Shown piece after piece: positions 31,302 through 42,836 of a stretch of DNA of 64,000 nt. Source of the stretch: Aphrocallistes beatrix (Eukaryota; Porifera; Hexactinellida; Sceptrulophora; Aphrocallistidae). Below the pieces are notes generated by a model. It was given only the letters and a program-made list of their open reading frames with translations. It did not search any database and had not been told where the DNA came from. The first letter of the stretch is position 1; each line of letters starts with the position of its first letter. A program made the position numbers and the translations under genes. The stretch lies in contig OY725488.1 in the NCBI GenBank assembly GCA_963281255.1, forward strand, positions 11,939,524 through 12,003,523, read 5' to 3'.

Positions 31302-32001
31302 TTACTACATAGAGTTGCTACCTAGATAAGAGAACTACATAGGAAACATGTGATTTATTCTATTTTATTATTTCGACTAGTATTTAATCTTCTTAGTCAG
31401 ATAGTTAGTGATTTTCTAGCATTGAACAATCTCTTTATAAAGAGATCCTTCACCCTTCGCGTCTTTTCAGTTTGTGGTTAATTCAATTATTTAATTTATC
31501 ATGTAGATGTTTTTGAAGTTGACTCTAAAGTGTTTTCTTTAATTAAGCTAACCAATGATTAATAAAGTTTATTATTTAACATAAAATCTTTAAAAAAAGT
31601 GAAAAAAAACATCAATAATTTTTAGTTCAGCTACTAGTATAGGAATCATGATCGGCGTTAGACGTCCGTACGTCCGTTCTTACACCCGTCTGCTCGCTTC
31701 TAATCTACACTCCTAAAAAACCCCATGCCAACCTTTGGAAGCCAGTCTCTAGCATAATTTTCAAAGTTCGTCAAATGGTATTAAAATATGTATATATAGG
31801 TGTGAAAATATACGTAGACAAAACCTTTTTATTGACTATAATATAATTGAGACACATATCTAGTACGTAAGTTATTGCTTTGAAGTATTAATAACATTGA
31901 CAGCCTGAAATAAAATCCTAGCAGAGAGATATGTATTCTACCTTAGACAATTAGCTCTCTCATAATTTTGTCAAGTTTAGTGGACATAAAAACTAAGAAT
32001 A
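31302..32001. other. Intergenic with dispersed-repeat remnant
   Basis: About 31620-31720 matches the 'gatcggcgt...cgtccgtacgtccg' repeat of 2350-2400. Just before the Ubl-4 ATG, 'tttagtggac' is a weak match to the second half of the conserved Ubl upstream motif. Confidence 0.4.
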
Positions 32002-32338
32002 ATGGAAAATATCTACATTTCTGGACTCGAGGGGAAAACTAGAAATTTTCCAATTCTATCTTCAAAAATAAAGGTATGTATATTTCATAATTTTTAGACA
32101 AAATTATACACATTGACACCATTTATACGTACTTTAGAGATACAAAGTTTCAGAACTGAGAGCACTAATTAGAGATAGAATGGGAGTCAGTCTGGAAAAT
32201 CAACGTCTACTCTATGGAACTAAAGAGCTAGAAGATACTCATGCTGGTAATGCTATGACATTACAGGATTATGGTATCACAGGTGGAGCAACTATTGTGC
32301 TAGTGACTAGGCTTCCAGGTGGTTGTCCTTCATTATAA
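32002..32338 (+). CDS. Ubiquitin-like protein, copy 4 (two exons)
   Basis: 90 residues. Exon 1 is 32002-32073 (24 codons, donor GTATGT); exon 2 is 32138-32338 (acceptor CTTTAG), phase 0, with the shortest type of intron in the family (64 bases). It encodes MENIYISGLEGKT, YKVSELRALI, QRLLYGTKELED, YGITGGATIVLVTRLPGG and a four-residue tail Cys-Pro-Ser-Leu. The Lys48 equivalent and Arg72 are retained; Arg74 is Pro. It lies 700 bases after RBR copy 6. Confidence 0.87.
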
Positions 32339-33239
32339 AGTATTCTATATTAAAATGAACACTTTCCTTGTTTCTAAATACACTTTTTACAATATGACCT
32401 TTCTAAGTATGTAGAATAAAACACCTTTTTGTACATTAATAAAATCTATACTATTGAAATTGGATTAATAATAGGACTTAGCTAATTTCAGGAACGAAGC
32501 AGAAACATTCCCGAAAATATACTTGTAGATACCTAATTTCCTGAGTGGAATCATTCAGAATTTCTTAATACCTAACTTCCAGAATAGTGAAACATAACAT
32601 AGATACAGTTTATCTCACTACCACTATGACTTCTATACATGCGGCCTACTGAGTGCCCGAAATATCCTTTAATAAATGGCGCTAGATTTTGTCGATGTTG
32701 GGAGCTGGGGTCCAGCTGCTCCCCTCACAGGTTTATAGCTAGTGAATTCCTGAAAAATCTCTATTTTGGTGTTTAACTACCTGTTTGAACTATATTAGAA
32801 TGCAGAATTAACATTCCCTTAAGTTTATTGTTGCCCTCTGCATATGTATACTTATTGCAATCATCAAAATAAAGACATTAATTGAATATTTTTGGTGGTT
32901 GTCTCACTTCCCAGCTTTTCTATTACTTTTCAAAAATTGAGCGCCTATGGTAGCCATGTAAAGGAAATGCAGAAATTTCTTGATTATATTATTGCACAGT
33001 ATGAATCAAATACAGAACGAGATGGGCATAGTAAAAACTAGGGCCATTCTAAGAGCCACAGACCAACTCATTTTTCATCAATCTATAATACTAAAGGGTA
33101 GAGCGTATCGACCACCATGTTCAGGAATAAGCCCACCTTGTTCTCAGAACCTAGTTATACCGATAAAATAGTGTCCTGGGAATTATCTTATATCTCTAGA
33201 ACCATAAAATTAGAAGAATCTGGGGAAATAATTAAAGAA
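32339..33239. other. Intergenic, nothing recognised
   Basis: AT-rich spacer. About 32480-32590 contains weak 'cctaatttcctga/gaatt' repeats reminiscent of the GGGACGG repeat family. The ORF 32980-33171 is not gene-like. Confidence 0.35.
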
Positions 33240-33553
33240 TGTTGTCAATTAAAATATCTTGCTCTGTAGCCAAAGTTAACCTTAAATGACCTTAAAATTG
33301 AAAATTGATTTTTAAGCTTATTATTATTGCCGTGTCTAAATAATTTTGCTGTGTCCTAATTTCAAAAAATGTGCTTTTACTTAGCTGTAATCATTTGCAA
33401 AATCTTTAAAATGAAAATAAAACAATATTACTTTCCTATCATCCAACAAAGCTATAACAAATCAGATTTTAGACTAGACGTAAGCAATTTATTGACTATA
33501 AGACTAGGCAATCTTAATCTATAATCAAAAATCCAAATTCAAATATAAGGAAA
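33240..33553 (+). promoter_or_regulatory. Conserved upstream block of the receptor genes
   Basis: Nearly the same sequence precedes all receptor copies (about 25240-25536, 36290-36706 and, interrupted by a MITE, 39300-39385 plus 40144-40301). Shared landmarks are 'ttgctctgtggcc', 'ttattattgccgtgtctga', 'ctttaaaatga', 'tcatccaacaaagc', 'taagcaatttattgac', 'actaggcaatcttaatct'. Retention at truncated copies reflects recent duplication; a promoter role is inferred. Confidence 0.5.
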
Positions 33554-34633
33554 ATGTCTTTTTACACACATATAGAATTAATACTTGGATACGTGATAGC
33601 TTTACCACTTACTGTGGTCTGTGCGTTCGTGTCTATTATCTGGAATGTATATTTCGTGAGAAGGATAACACAGTTTATCCGCTCATACCGTCATTGCGTT
33701 GAAAAGGCAAAATCAGATCCATTCGGAAATCTTTCAGAAGCAGCCTTATATCACAAATCGGAGTTCATTAAATACGTATTTCTACTAATAATCAACATCA
33801 CTGAGTGTGGTTCCGTTTCATTATATGTTTTAGGATATAGCTTAGCTGAGATGCCAAATGCTTACAGACTTACTGATTCCAACAGCACCAAAATGTTGAC
33901 ACAATTTGTAAATCTACGCACTAAATTAATATATGGAAATCCGATCAATTCGATCATATTATCCATTGGACAATCAGGAGTATTGATGTCTCTAGCATTT
34001 GGCATTTGTCTGATGAAGTTCCTTCATGAAAACTTCCATAACATCCGTTCCACTGCATTTCATTCCATAAGACGCCTGCTGGTAGTCACGTGCCTGCTTG
34101 AAGTTCTTCTCATCACTACGGGATCTGTACCACAGCTGATGATCATTAACATTGTTCTTTTACCAATACTGAGCTTCATCTATTTCCTTATTTGGGTTAA
34201 GCACACTCGGATGTTCTACAGAACTCTAAGATGGAGGTCAGTAGAGTTGAGAATAAGAAGTAACAATAAAAGATTGGTCAGAAGAGCAGTCATCAGCTGT
34301 TATCAGTTTCTCGTCGTTATGTGTTGTTTCGGATTAGCAATTCTGTGCTTAAATTTGTCTGAATTTCTTGCTGGGCTTTTCACACTACTCACTATCGCTC
34401 TACAAAACGGTCCGTGTCTATTCAATCATCTTTACGGAACTGCTTACTACAAGCCAGTGCTTGTTACGGAACAACAGATTGAAGCATTTAGACACGTTTA
34501 TCATATTGAAGATACTGTCACCTTCTTACTTGAATCATTAGCAGTGTTCTCGGTACCTGTTGTGCACTGCTGTGTTCTTTGGTCGTATTCTTATCAATCA
34601 GCTGAAATACCGCTATGGATATGTGCAAACTAG
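33554..34633 (+). pseudogene. Multi-span receptor-like, copy 2, C-terminus frameshifted
   Basis: 359 residues as read. It is collinear with the copies at 25964 and 36707 through six membrane segments; then an 11-base deletion in the last one (after 'gcagtgtt' at about 34552, relative to 'gcagtgtttttgcttgtatctc') shifts the frame. The normal ending (QYLLCTAVFFGR...LTQR) is still encoded in another frame up to the TGA at about 34671-34673, and is replaced by an unrelated 25-residue end. The last helix is thus destroyed and the product may not be functional. The central core is near-identical in DNA to the other copies. Confidence 0.75.
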
Positions 34634-34892
34634 GTTTACACCTAACCTGACTCAGAGGCTACTGTTTAAGTGAGCATCTTTGATTAATATATCACATTTT
34701 GTATCTTATTTTGTTGTTTGTGATAATAACATGATACACATTTATTTTGCATTTAGCACGATGTGGGAGTTTACTATTACTTATACTAAATTATGAATAG
34801 TGCATGCGCGTACATACATAAATTATGAAAATAGATGAAGAGACGTTAATGTCGACATCCTCGATGAATAAACACTTTACGAAATTACATGG

Positions 34893-35678
34893 TGGGCATG
34901 ATATCCGGCAAGGTCGAACACAGCTATTCGCGTAATTGCAGATGTTTGTTTACATCAATGAGAGATCAAACAAGAACCGTTTAATTTCCGCATCCAACAG
35001 GAGACTGTGCTATTTATACTGATGATTGCGTTTTGGGAATGAAATTGTGGACATTTCATATGTCCAGACATTCACAACTAGGCATGGCAACAGTTAAGTA
35101 ACATGAAGCATGAAATTAAATGTATTTTGTGTAAGGAGGCTACCAATCCATAATATTTGGTCTTCCAACCCTAGAAGAAAAGCAATTTCTCCTTACAGCC
35201 ATAAGCACTAATCTCTGTGAGAGTCAGGATATTCAGGAATGTCCTCAGTGTCGAACTCTCTGTCAGAGGACTAAGACAGATAATCCACAAGTCCATTGCA
35301 CTGTCTGTCTTGAGGAACGAGGGAATTTGTTTATGTTCTGTTGGTACTGTATGCGCGAATGGAATAGCCCTTCAGACTATCAAGTATGTGGGAATTGAGA
35401 TTGGAAAGGTGGGATAATTGAAAAGTTAATACGCTTACCTTTTAAAGAAATTGGATATTATATGGTGGTAATAGAGTCAGTATTTGTCTCAATTGTCACA
35501 TACTCTTCCAAAATGAAAATGGTTGTTATCAATTCATCTGTTCTTCCAAAAAGTGTAAAAACTTTTGTTTTATCTGTCTAACTAGCACAAGTGGTGGAAG
35601 TCTCATCTGCGAGAGTTCCAGCACAAGCAAACTGGGATTATATGTACTCCTGCTCCCATTCAAACTAAACTAAAGTAG
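34893..35678 (+). pseudogene. RBR E3 pseudogene
   Basis: Collinear with the genes at 21910 and 23635 from 'gccaga'-like start sequence (ggtcgaacacagctattcgc) to the conserved tail codons and stop (ctaaagtag, 35676-35678). Stops and frameshifts occur in the RING1 region (for example taatttccgc at 34982) and near 35395, and the RING2 Cys block is shortened. The IBR segment (about 35217-35400) is best preserved. Confidence 0.88.
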
Positions 35679-36289
35679 CTTTATCTAATATTGACTATTG
35701 GATATATTTTAATATTAGCGTTGTAATAACGTGTTCTATTATTTACAATTGTTTATTCAATTTATATAGACTCTTTTAAGTGAGGATTATATGCGTTCAT
35801 TCTCGGGTCCATTGTGTAATATATTGATATCTCTTCGCTGAAGTTAGACATGGAAAATTAATTATTCAGTAGCGAAGCAAGGCCCAGGCCTGAGCAAATT
35901 TATTCTTGCATTATAGTAGAATTTTTCATATTGTTAATCCTATCCTACAAATGGTAAGGGATAAGAAAAAGAGTGATTAAGATAAATAGTATGGATGTTT
36001 CTACAGTATTAAGTTAACATTACCATGTTGATGTCATGATTATTCCGCAAAAAATCCAACATCGCATCAGCACTCCGTAATAAGATTTAAATTTCGCGAA
36101 AAAGATGAGATAGAAGTGAACATATGATTGATGAAATATCTAGTATGGCTAACTCTTGTTATGCTAATTCCATTTTGATGACTTAATGAAGAATCAGATA
36201 GATCTAAATCGGGATATATCGATTCAATTACATGAGCTCCCACATGTGATTCAAACTGCAAATTTTAACATATTTTTGTCCAAAATTCA
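35679..36289. other. Duplicated intergenic sequence
   Basis: Corresponds to the region after RBR copy 5 (about 24470-25200): a weakly similar RBR 3' flank, a 'gaagcaaggcccaggcctgagcaaat' segment and 'gatgaaatatctagtatgg'. This shows that RBR 3' flank and receptor were duplicated together. No gene. Confidence 0.45.
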
Positions 36290-36706
36290 TCATTTTGTTC
36301 TGTGGCCAAAGTTAACCTTAAATGAATTAAACTTATTATTATTGCCTTGTCGACTAAATAATTTGCTTAGTATTTGAATTTCAAAAAATGTGCTTTTACT
36401 TACCTGTAATCTTTTGCATAATTTGAAATTGAAAATTATATTAAATGATTCGAAATCGATTTTAAAATTATTTTTATTGACGTATCTGATTATTATTGTT
36501 TAGTATTTGATTTTCAAATAATTTGTTTTCAATTTCCTGTAATCTTTGCAAAATCTTTAAAATGAAATTAGAACCATATTACTTTCCTTTCATCCAACAA
36601 AGCGATAACAAATCAGATTTTAGACTATACGTAAGCAATTTATTGACTATAAAAACTAGGCAATCTTAATCTATAATAAAAAATCCAAAATTCAAATATA
36701 AGGAAA

Positions 36707-37837
36707 ATGCATTATTACCGACATATAGAATTAATACTTGGATACGTGATAGCTTTACCACTTACTGTGGTCTGTGCGTTGGTGTCCATTATCTGGAATG
36801 TATATTTCATGAGAAGGATAACACAGTTTATCCGCTCATACCGTCATTGCGTTGAAAAGGCAAAATCAGATCCATTCGGAAATCTTTCAGAAGCAGCCTT
36901 ACATCACAAGTCAGAGTTAATTAAATACACATTTCTACTAATAATCAACATCACTGAGTTTGGTTCAATGTCATTATATGTATTTGGATATAGTTTAGCT
37001 GAGATACCAAATGCATACAGACTTACAGACGCAAACTGCACCAAAATGCTAACGAAATTTATGAATCTACACACAAAGCAAATGTATGAAGGTCCAATAA
37101 ATTCTGTCCTACTATCCATTGGACAATCAGGAACATTTTTATTCATAGCACTTGGTATTTGTCTGATGAAGTTCCTTCATGAAAACTTCCATAACATCCG
37201 TTCCACTGCATTTCATTCCATAAGACGCCTGCTGGTAGTCACGTGCCTGCTTGAAGTTCTTCTCATCACTACGGGATCTGTACCACAGTTGATGATCATT
37301 AACATTGTTCTTGTACCAATACTGAGCTTCATCTATTTCCTTATTTGGGTTAAGCACACTCGGATGTTCTACAGAACTCTAAGATGGAGGTCAGTAGAGT
37401 TGAGAATAAGAAGTAACAACGAAAGATTGGTCAGAAGAGCAGTCATCAGCTGTTATCAGTTTCTCGTCGTTATGTGCTGTTTCGGGTTTGCAATCCTGTG
37501 CTTTGATTTGAGCGAATTTCTAGCCAATACAATCACACTACTCACTATCGCCCTACAGAATGGTCCGTGTCTATTCAATCATCTTTACGGAACTGATTAC
37601 TACAAGCCAGTGCTTGATACCAAACATGGGATTAAAGCGTTAAGTCTCGCTTATCATTTCAAGGGTCATGCCGTTTATGTACTTAATTTAATAGCAGTGT
37701 TTTTGCTTGTATCTCAGTACCTGTTGTGCACTGCTGTGTTCTTTGGTCGTTTCCTCATCAATCAGCTGAAATATCGCTATGGCTACGTGCAAACTAGGTT
37801 TACACCTAACCTGACTCAGAGGCTTCTATTTAAGTGA
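36707..37837 (+). CDS. Multi-span membrane protein, receptor-like, copy 3
   Basis: 376 residues, one exon, complete. About seven hydrophobic segments in the same places as the copy at 25964. The core from KFLHENFHNIRS to RLVRRAVIS is the same as in the other copies, while the third hydrophobic region and loop (about residues 95-150: YEGPINSVLLSIGQSG) and the late loop (TKHGIKALSLAYHFKG) are distinct. The C-terminus is KYRYGYVQTRFTPNLTQRLL. Family unknown; a chemosensory or peptide receptor role is only a guess from topology and tandem amplification. It is followed by an RBR fragment at about 38.5 kb, as copy 2 is followed by an RBR pseudogene. Confidence 0.82.
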   Translation: MHYYRHIELILGYVIALPLTVVCALVSIIWNVYFMRRITQFIRSYRHCVEKAKSDPFGNLSEAALHHKSELIKYTFLLIINITEFGSMSLYVFGYSLAEIPNAYRLTDANCTKMLTKFMNLHTKQMYEGPINSVLLSIGQSGTFLFIALGICLMKFLHENFHNIRSTAFHSIRRLLVVTCLLEVLLITTGSVPQLMIINIVLVPILSFIYFLIWVKHTRMFYRTLRWRSVELRIRSNNERLVRRAVISCYQFLVVMCCFGFAILCFDLSEFLANTITLLTIALQNGPCLFNHLYGTDYYKPVLDTKHGIKALSLAYHFKGHAVYVLNLIAVFLLVSQYLLCTAVFFGRFLINQLKYRYGYVQTRFTPNLTQRLLFK

Positions 37838-38490
37838 ACAACATTTGATCAATATTAAATGATGTATTGTGTTATTCGTGTACATTATTGTAGTTGTTTA
37901 TTAGTTTGTGATAATGACATAATACACATTCATATGCTTTTTGCACAATGCTGGATTTATTATTACTGTACATAATGAATAATACAAGGACATAGGTAAA
38001 TTCAGAGTAATAAAGAGGGACATTACTGTCGACATCCACGATAAGTATAAAACTTCATGAAATTAGGTAGAATAAGCCTTATAGTCTCGTTTGCCTCGCG
38101 GGAAGAAATCATCTACAAAAGCCGTTTCCTGCATCTTGTTAGTTTGTTTCATATCATTATTGTTAATCATTTTCGGTCATTGATTGTTCCATTTCCTACA
38201 TCGTATTTAAGATTATTTTCAGTGCAAAGGGTCTTGACTCTCAGACCACCAATTAACTGCTCCTTTGAGTGCCTTTATTCTACTCTAACTACGCCAATGT
38301 TAGTATTGTTAAATAGGAAATCGTATTTTGGGGTTCATTGGTGATATCATATCGACTTGCCTCAACTTTGGAATGTAAATTACTTGCACGTATGTGGTTT
38401 TCATCTTAAAAAATGTGCATAAAACAGGTCAGAATATCGCCAAAAGTTATCTTAAATATTTGAAAACCATATAACTTACTTTCCACAAAT
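37838..38490. other. Duplicated receptor 3' flank
   Basis: Shares 'gtcgacatcc...gaaatta' and other stretches with 34690-34900 after receptor copy 2. The ORF 38057-38344 has no family match and is probably fortuitous. Confidence 0.4.
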
Positions 38491-38635
38491 GGTTAGCTTG
38501 TCCCAATTGTCACACACCTTCCTCGAGCATATAGATCATTATAATCAATTCATCTGTTCTTTCAAAAACTGTGGATTCGAATTTTGTTTCATCTCTCTAA
38601 CTAGTGCACGTGGTGAAGTCTCATTTGCAATTTTG
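38491..38635 (+). pseudogene. RBR fragment (RING2 only)
   Basis: Encodes the RING2 part only: a Cys-Pro-x-Cys start (ACPNC equivalents), NQFICSF, NCGFEFCFISL. The catalytic-type Cys is Tyr here (DHYNQF) and the last ligand Cys is Ser (FISL). No RING1 or IBR remains. Confidence 0.75.
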
Positions 38636-38639
38636 ACAT

Positions 38640-38790
38640 ATTTCTTTCCAAAATCCAGAGGGTTGCTGTTCAAATTCTCATGGAAATACCCACAGATCTC
38701 CATATGGGATGGGAAGGGAATGACTTTAAGCCTATGGGTATTCCCACGTGTAGGAATCTGTGGGAATTATGTGGGAATTCATTGTGAGGT
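38640..38790. repeat. Degenerate 'tgggaattc' repeat
   Basis: Blocks such as 'atacccacagatctcc' and 'aatctgtgggaattatgtggg' in opposite orientation; related to 20690-20830. Non-coding. Confidence 0.5.
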
Positions 38791-39385
38791 CCTATTTATA
38801 TAATATCTATTGTACACATTCCTGTGGTTTAATATTCGATTATACTATTTGTATATCTTCAGCAGGGTTTCATACAGAGGGGGGGTGGCCCTGGGATTCC
38901 CCCGATGAAAATGTTGACTCATCATGAAAAAAAGACGTCATTGTCACCTATTTAATATTAGAAATTTCAGTTTTTCTATTATACCTCTCTTCATCCTGAA
39001 GCTAGACATAAGAAATTCATTATTATTTTCTTAGACAAGCAGATGCTAGATGTAGAGTACACTATAGGAGAAAGTATACTATGAGTGTTCTCTACAAAAT
39101 ATTATGCCGTCATGAGGATGACGCCATAAATAGACAGCAGAAAATCAAGATCCATTTTTTGTTGAAAAGATGCCTATCTTATGAATGGTAAGGGACGAGA
39201 CTCAATTACATGACCTCTCACATGTGATTTGAACTCAAATTTTAACCTATTGTTTTACCAAAATCCAATATTTTGCTCTGTGGCGAAAATTAGCATTAAA
39301 TGATTTTAAGCATTTTATCAATGCCATATCTGATTATTTTTGATTAGTATTTGAATTTCAAAAATATTTCACTTTGTTGTACTTA

Positions 39386-40143
39386 GGGCATTCAAAAAGT
39401 TCTCATCTCATATCTGTATCTCAAATGATAGTGAAAATAGGATATTTCCGATTTGTCCATTGTATTCCTTAGGGGATCAGCTTCCAATTTATATATTGGT
39501 TTATTTTAAAAGGACAATTATTGTGGTTCCTACATTAGATTTTTTGTGCATCGGTTTAGGGTAGTGTCGAAAAGTTGGAATCTCCCCATTGAAAATGGCT
39601 TAAAACTAAATTTGGAGAATAAAAGTTGTGAAAATCGTAGAATAAGGTCATTAAAAGGTTAAATAATTAAGAACCAATGTGAAAAAGTAAACGGGAGGTG
39701 TTCAATAGTATTGCTCGTGTTGAAAAAATATCATGCTACTTTTAGTGGATTTTTTGTCAATTTTCGCCACTCAAAAAGTGGGACAAAATGGGTAGTAAAC
39801 CACTTCAAAACATAGTATTCCCTCAGCCTCAAACTATAATACTTCAGAAAATTCAATCTATATGTTAGTTGATGCGTAGAATTCGATGGAGGGATCAGTT
39901 TTAATCTAAATTTGCTCAGAACTGAAATATATCAAAGGGAACCCGAAAAATCACGTTCAAAGGGACTACCTTAAACCGATGTACAAAAATATAATGTAGG
40001 AACCACAACAATTGTCCTTGTAAAATAAACCAATATACAAATTGGAAGCTGATCCCCTAAGGAATACAATAGACAAATAGAAAATATCCTATTTTCACTA
40101 TCATTTGAGATACAGATTTGGGATGAGAACTTTTTGAATGCCC
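39386..40143. mobile_element. Tc1/mariner-like MITE, complete, TA target duplication
   Basis: It starts GGGCATTCAAAAAGTTCTCA and ends with the complement TGAGAACTTTTTGAATGCCC, flanked by TA on both sides. The long inverted repeats (about 150 bp) enclose the same interior as 5735-6475. It interrupts the conserved upstream block of the truncated receptor at 40302. Confidence 0.85.
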
Positions 40144-40301
40144 TAAGTAATAATTAGTATAATTTTCTTGCGACAATCGTGTTACTTCCATTCATCCAAC
40201 AAAGCAGGAACAAATCAGATTATACGTAAGCGATTTATTGTCTATAAAAACTAGGCAATCTTAATCTCTAATAAAATAAATCCACATCAGATATAAGGAA
40301 A

Positions 40302-40382
40302 ATGCATTATTACAGATATATAGAAATAATATATGGAAACATGATAGCTTTACCATTTACTGTGGTCTGTGCGTTGGTTTTT
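40302..40382 (+). pseudogene. Truncated receptor, N-terminus only
   Basis: The first 26 codons match the receptor family (MHYYRYIE, MIALPFTVVCALV), then the sequence switches to a dispersed hairpin repeat at about 40383, which ends the homology. The longer ORF across the junction to 40568 is an artefact of the insertion. Confidence 0.75.
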
Positions 40383-40520
40383 AATAGCATGTATATACTA
40401 GTATTAATTAATACAAGCGCGCTTCGCTTGCTTGCGCTGCGCGGCTTGCAGACACTGCGTATCTGCAGATTTACTCAGTGGGCGCTTGGGGATATTAGAG
40501 AATCAATACGTCGCATTCTT
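40383..40520. repeat. Dispersed hairpin repeat fragment
   Basis: Contains the 'gcgcgcttcgcttgcttgcg/ctgcgcggc' block of the family seen at 46050 and 48165; inserted in the truncated receptor. Confidence 0.55.
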
Positions 40521-40910
40521 GTTTTATACAAAGTACGCTGGATTGTCATTTGTCTACGGTTACATTAATGAAACCAGAACTGTAGCAGAAATTTTTTTCG
40601 TGATAAATATAATTTACTTCGTATTAAGTCTTAAGTCAACTAATCCTGAATGTAAGCTCAATTTGAATTCACAAAGTTCGCATTGCTTAAGATTATTATA
40701 CTAAAATAATCAATTCCAGTCCATGTCGTTGAAAGTTATTTTATGATCGAATTGATTGATCGTAGCATATAACACACTTTAATTGTTGTTAACAATCAAA
40801 TTATAGACTCAATTTCGCTTAGATCTTCGAACTTAATCCTAGATTCATCATTTGACACCTACATGCCAATTTTCGTATTTCTACGACTTGCCAATTCTTC
40901 AATCAATTCA
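40521..40910. other. Intergenic, nothing recognised
   Basis: AT-rich sequence after the inserted repeat. The part at about 40490-40600 has a coding-like look (LGILENQYVAFLFYTKYAGL) but no start, splice signals or known family. Confidence 0.3.
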
Positions 40911-41028
40911 GACAAACAAACAAACAAACAAACAAACAAACAAACAAACAAACAAACAAACAAACAAACAAACAAACAAACAAACAAACAAACAAACAAA
41001 CAAACAAACAAACAAACAAACAAACAAA
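40911..41028. repeat. (ACAA)n microsatellite
   Basis: About 29 uninterrupted copies of the tetranucleotide acaa. The apparent Asn-Lys-Gln-Thr ORF through it is not a gene. Confidence 0.95.
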
Positions 41029-41049
41029 TCCTAGCATTTTAATATATAA

Positions 41050-41135
41050 GATACCTCATTTGCTTGCGCTGCGCGGCTGGCAGACACAGTGTCCGCCAGC
41101 CCTGCAGCGCAAGCAAGCGAAGCGCGCTTATTATT
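41050..41135. repeat. Dispersed hairpin repeat fragment
   Basis: Same 'cttgcgctgcgcggctgg' and 'gtgtccgccag' and 'gcaagcgaagcgcgctt' blocks as 46060-46150. Confidence 0.65.
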
Positions 41136-42801
41136 GTTAAATAGGAAATCGTATGTTGAAGTCCATTGGTAAACTAAAAATAGTTGAAAGTAACATTACC
41201 AAAATATTCCAATTTAACATTACTACGTACTTGTATATTTCCCATGTATACATAAAGGAATACGTGACATCGATGGTTACACGCGGGGCGGGGTTGATTT
41301 CTGTATTGGTCCTTGGCTGATAGTGCGCGGCGTGGATTTCTGGGAAGATAGCTTATCTGACCGTAATGTTTAACCTTGAGAATGTATTGTAAATGTATAG
41401 GGACTATGGATTCTGAACCTATTTTGTATGATTGTAATTCTTAATACAGTGAACAGAATTCCCTCTATTTAGTTATGTACTAATATCCCATAGAATCAAG
41501 AGTATCTATATTTTCACCTAAGCGAGTACATATATAGAGATATAAAATGTAATTGATACAATTTCAAATACGTATCTTCATGGAATATATGCACATTGAA
41601 AATGCTATTGAGAGATATAAGATATTATGTTATGGGAGTTTACTGCAAATTTAAACATACACCAGTGTCACAAATACTTACCACTGAGCTGACCTTACCA
41701 GTTATCACAGAATCAGTTCGAAAGCGCGCAACATTTCAAGTGAGTTAAAATGCTGGGTTTTGTTAAGTTACTTGTACAGATATGTTATTATTAATTCTCA
41801 TACTATACTAATAGAGTAATTTTTTCATTAAAGCAAATCTTAAGACTTCAATCATTGGTTCTCAATCTTTTTCACTCTGCGATCTCAAACACGTTACCCC
41901 TTTTAACTAAATTAATATGTATGTGTGTTTGTCCAGACGCCTGGAACAACTGGAATGGTTTAGAAATATTTTCTAGATGTACAGAGGAGTATGTTTATGC
42001 CCTGAGTGAACTTTTAGGTTTTGAAGCAATAATATTTTAATATTTTCTCCAAAAAATGTCATCTTTACATTTGACAAATCAACTTAGATTATTTTTGACA
42101 TACGTAGAATACGATGTGTTCATAGGAGAGTATGAGCAAGAGACATTTCAATGCATACTCATAATTTTTGGGGACTGAATGTGTATGTAGCTGTGTACTA
42201 ATCCTGGAGTGCCTGAAAAGTGACTTTGGCTGCCCCGTCATAACAAATCCATTTTTTTGGTATTTATGTGTTGAAACAAGTATTATTATTATTATTGCAT
42301 TACCTCATGCGCCCAGAGCAAAGGGCGGCTCATGGCGACAAGTGTTTGCCAGCTGCGCAACGAAGCGTGCTTCGCGAATAATTACCCCTCAAAGAGGGTA
42401 CTATTTTTATGTTACCCATTAGAATAACCATCAATGGTAAATTCTTTCATTTCTTGAATCACTTGTGTGGCTATATGCATTGTAAAGTCTCTGATATCCG
42501 AAATATAAATTTTCTTCAGGTGGTTAATGGATATTATACTCCACGTCTACTATCCAAGGATATACAGTATTGAATTATCTGATTAATTGCAAATCTAGCA
42601 TCAACCATTCTTATCTGTTCTAATCGACTTGTCCCGTGATACAGTTTCTAGGAATAACTAGCTAATAACATCGTCATCTTTATATGCATTATGAGACTAG
42701 CTCTATAGTAATTTCTTGTATCAATTTAATAGTGAGAAACTCTAGTAATGCACCATGTATGTATATAGATATATCTTTTCTCTAACACACATCTCATAAT
42801 C
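41136..42801. other. Long intergenic region
   Basis: No gene seen. About 42296-42385 contains another fragment of the hairpin repeat family (gccagctgcgcaacgaagcg). The ORFs 41855-42040 and 42168-42422 lack family signatures. From about 42700 the sequence resembles the upstream region of Ubl copy 3. Confidence 0.4.
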
Positions 42802-42817
42802 TAATCCCACCAAGTGG
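42802..42817 (+). promoter_or_regulatory. Conserved motif upstream of Ubl copy 5
   Basis: TAATCCCACCAAGTGG, 19 bases before the ATG; preceded, as in copy 3, by 'ttctctaa-acacatctcataatc'. Confidence 0.55.
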
Positions 42818-42836
42818 AGAAAATACATACTTTGTG

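Noticed and set aside
40852..41034. ORF of repeated Thr-Asn-Lys-Gln
   Set aside because: It is a pure (ACAA)n microsatellite.
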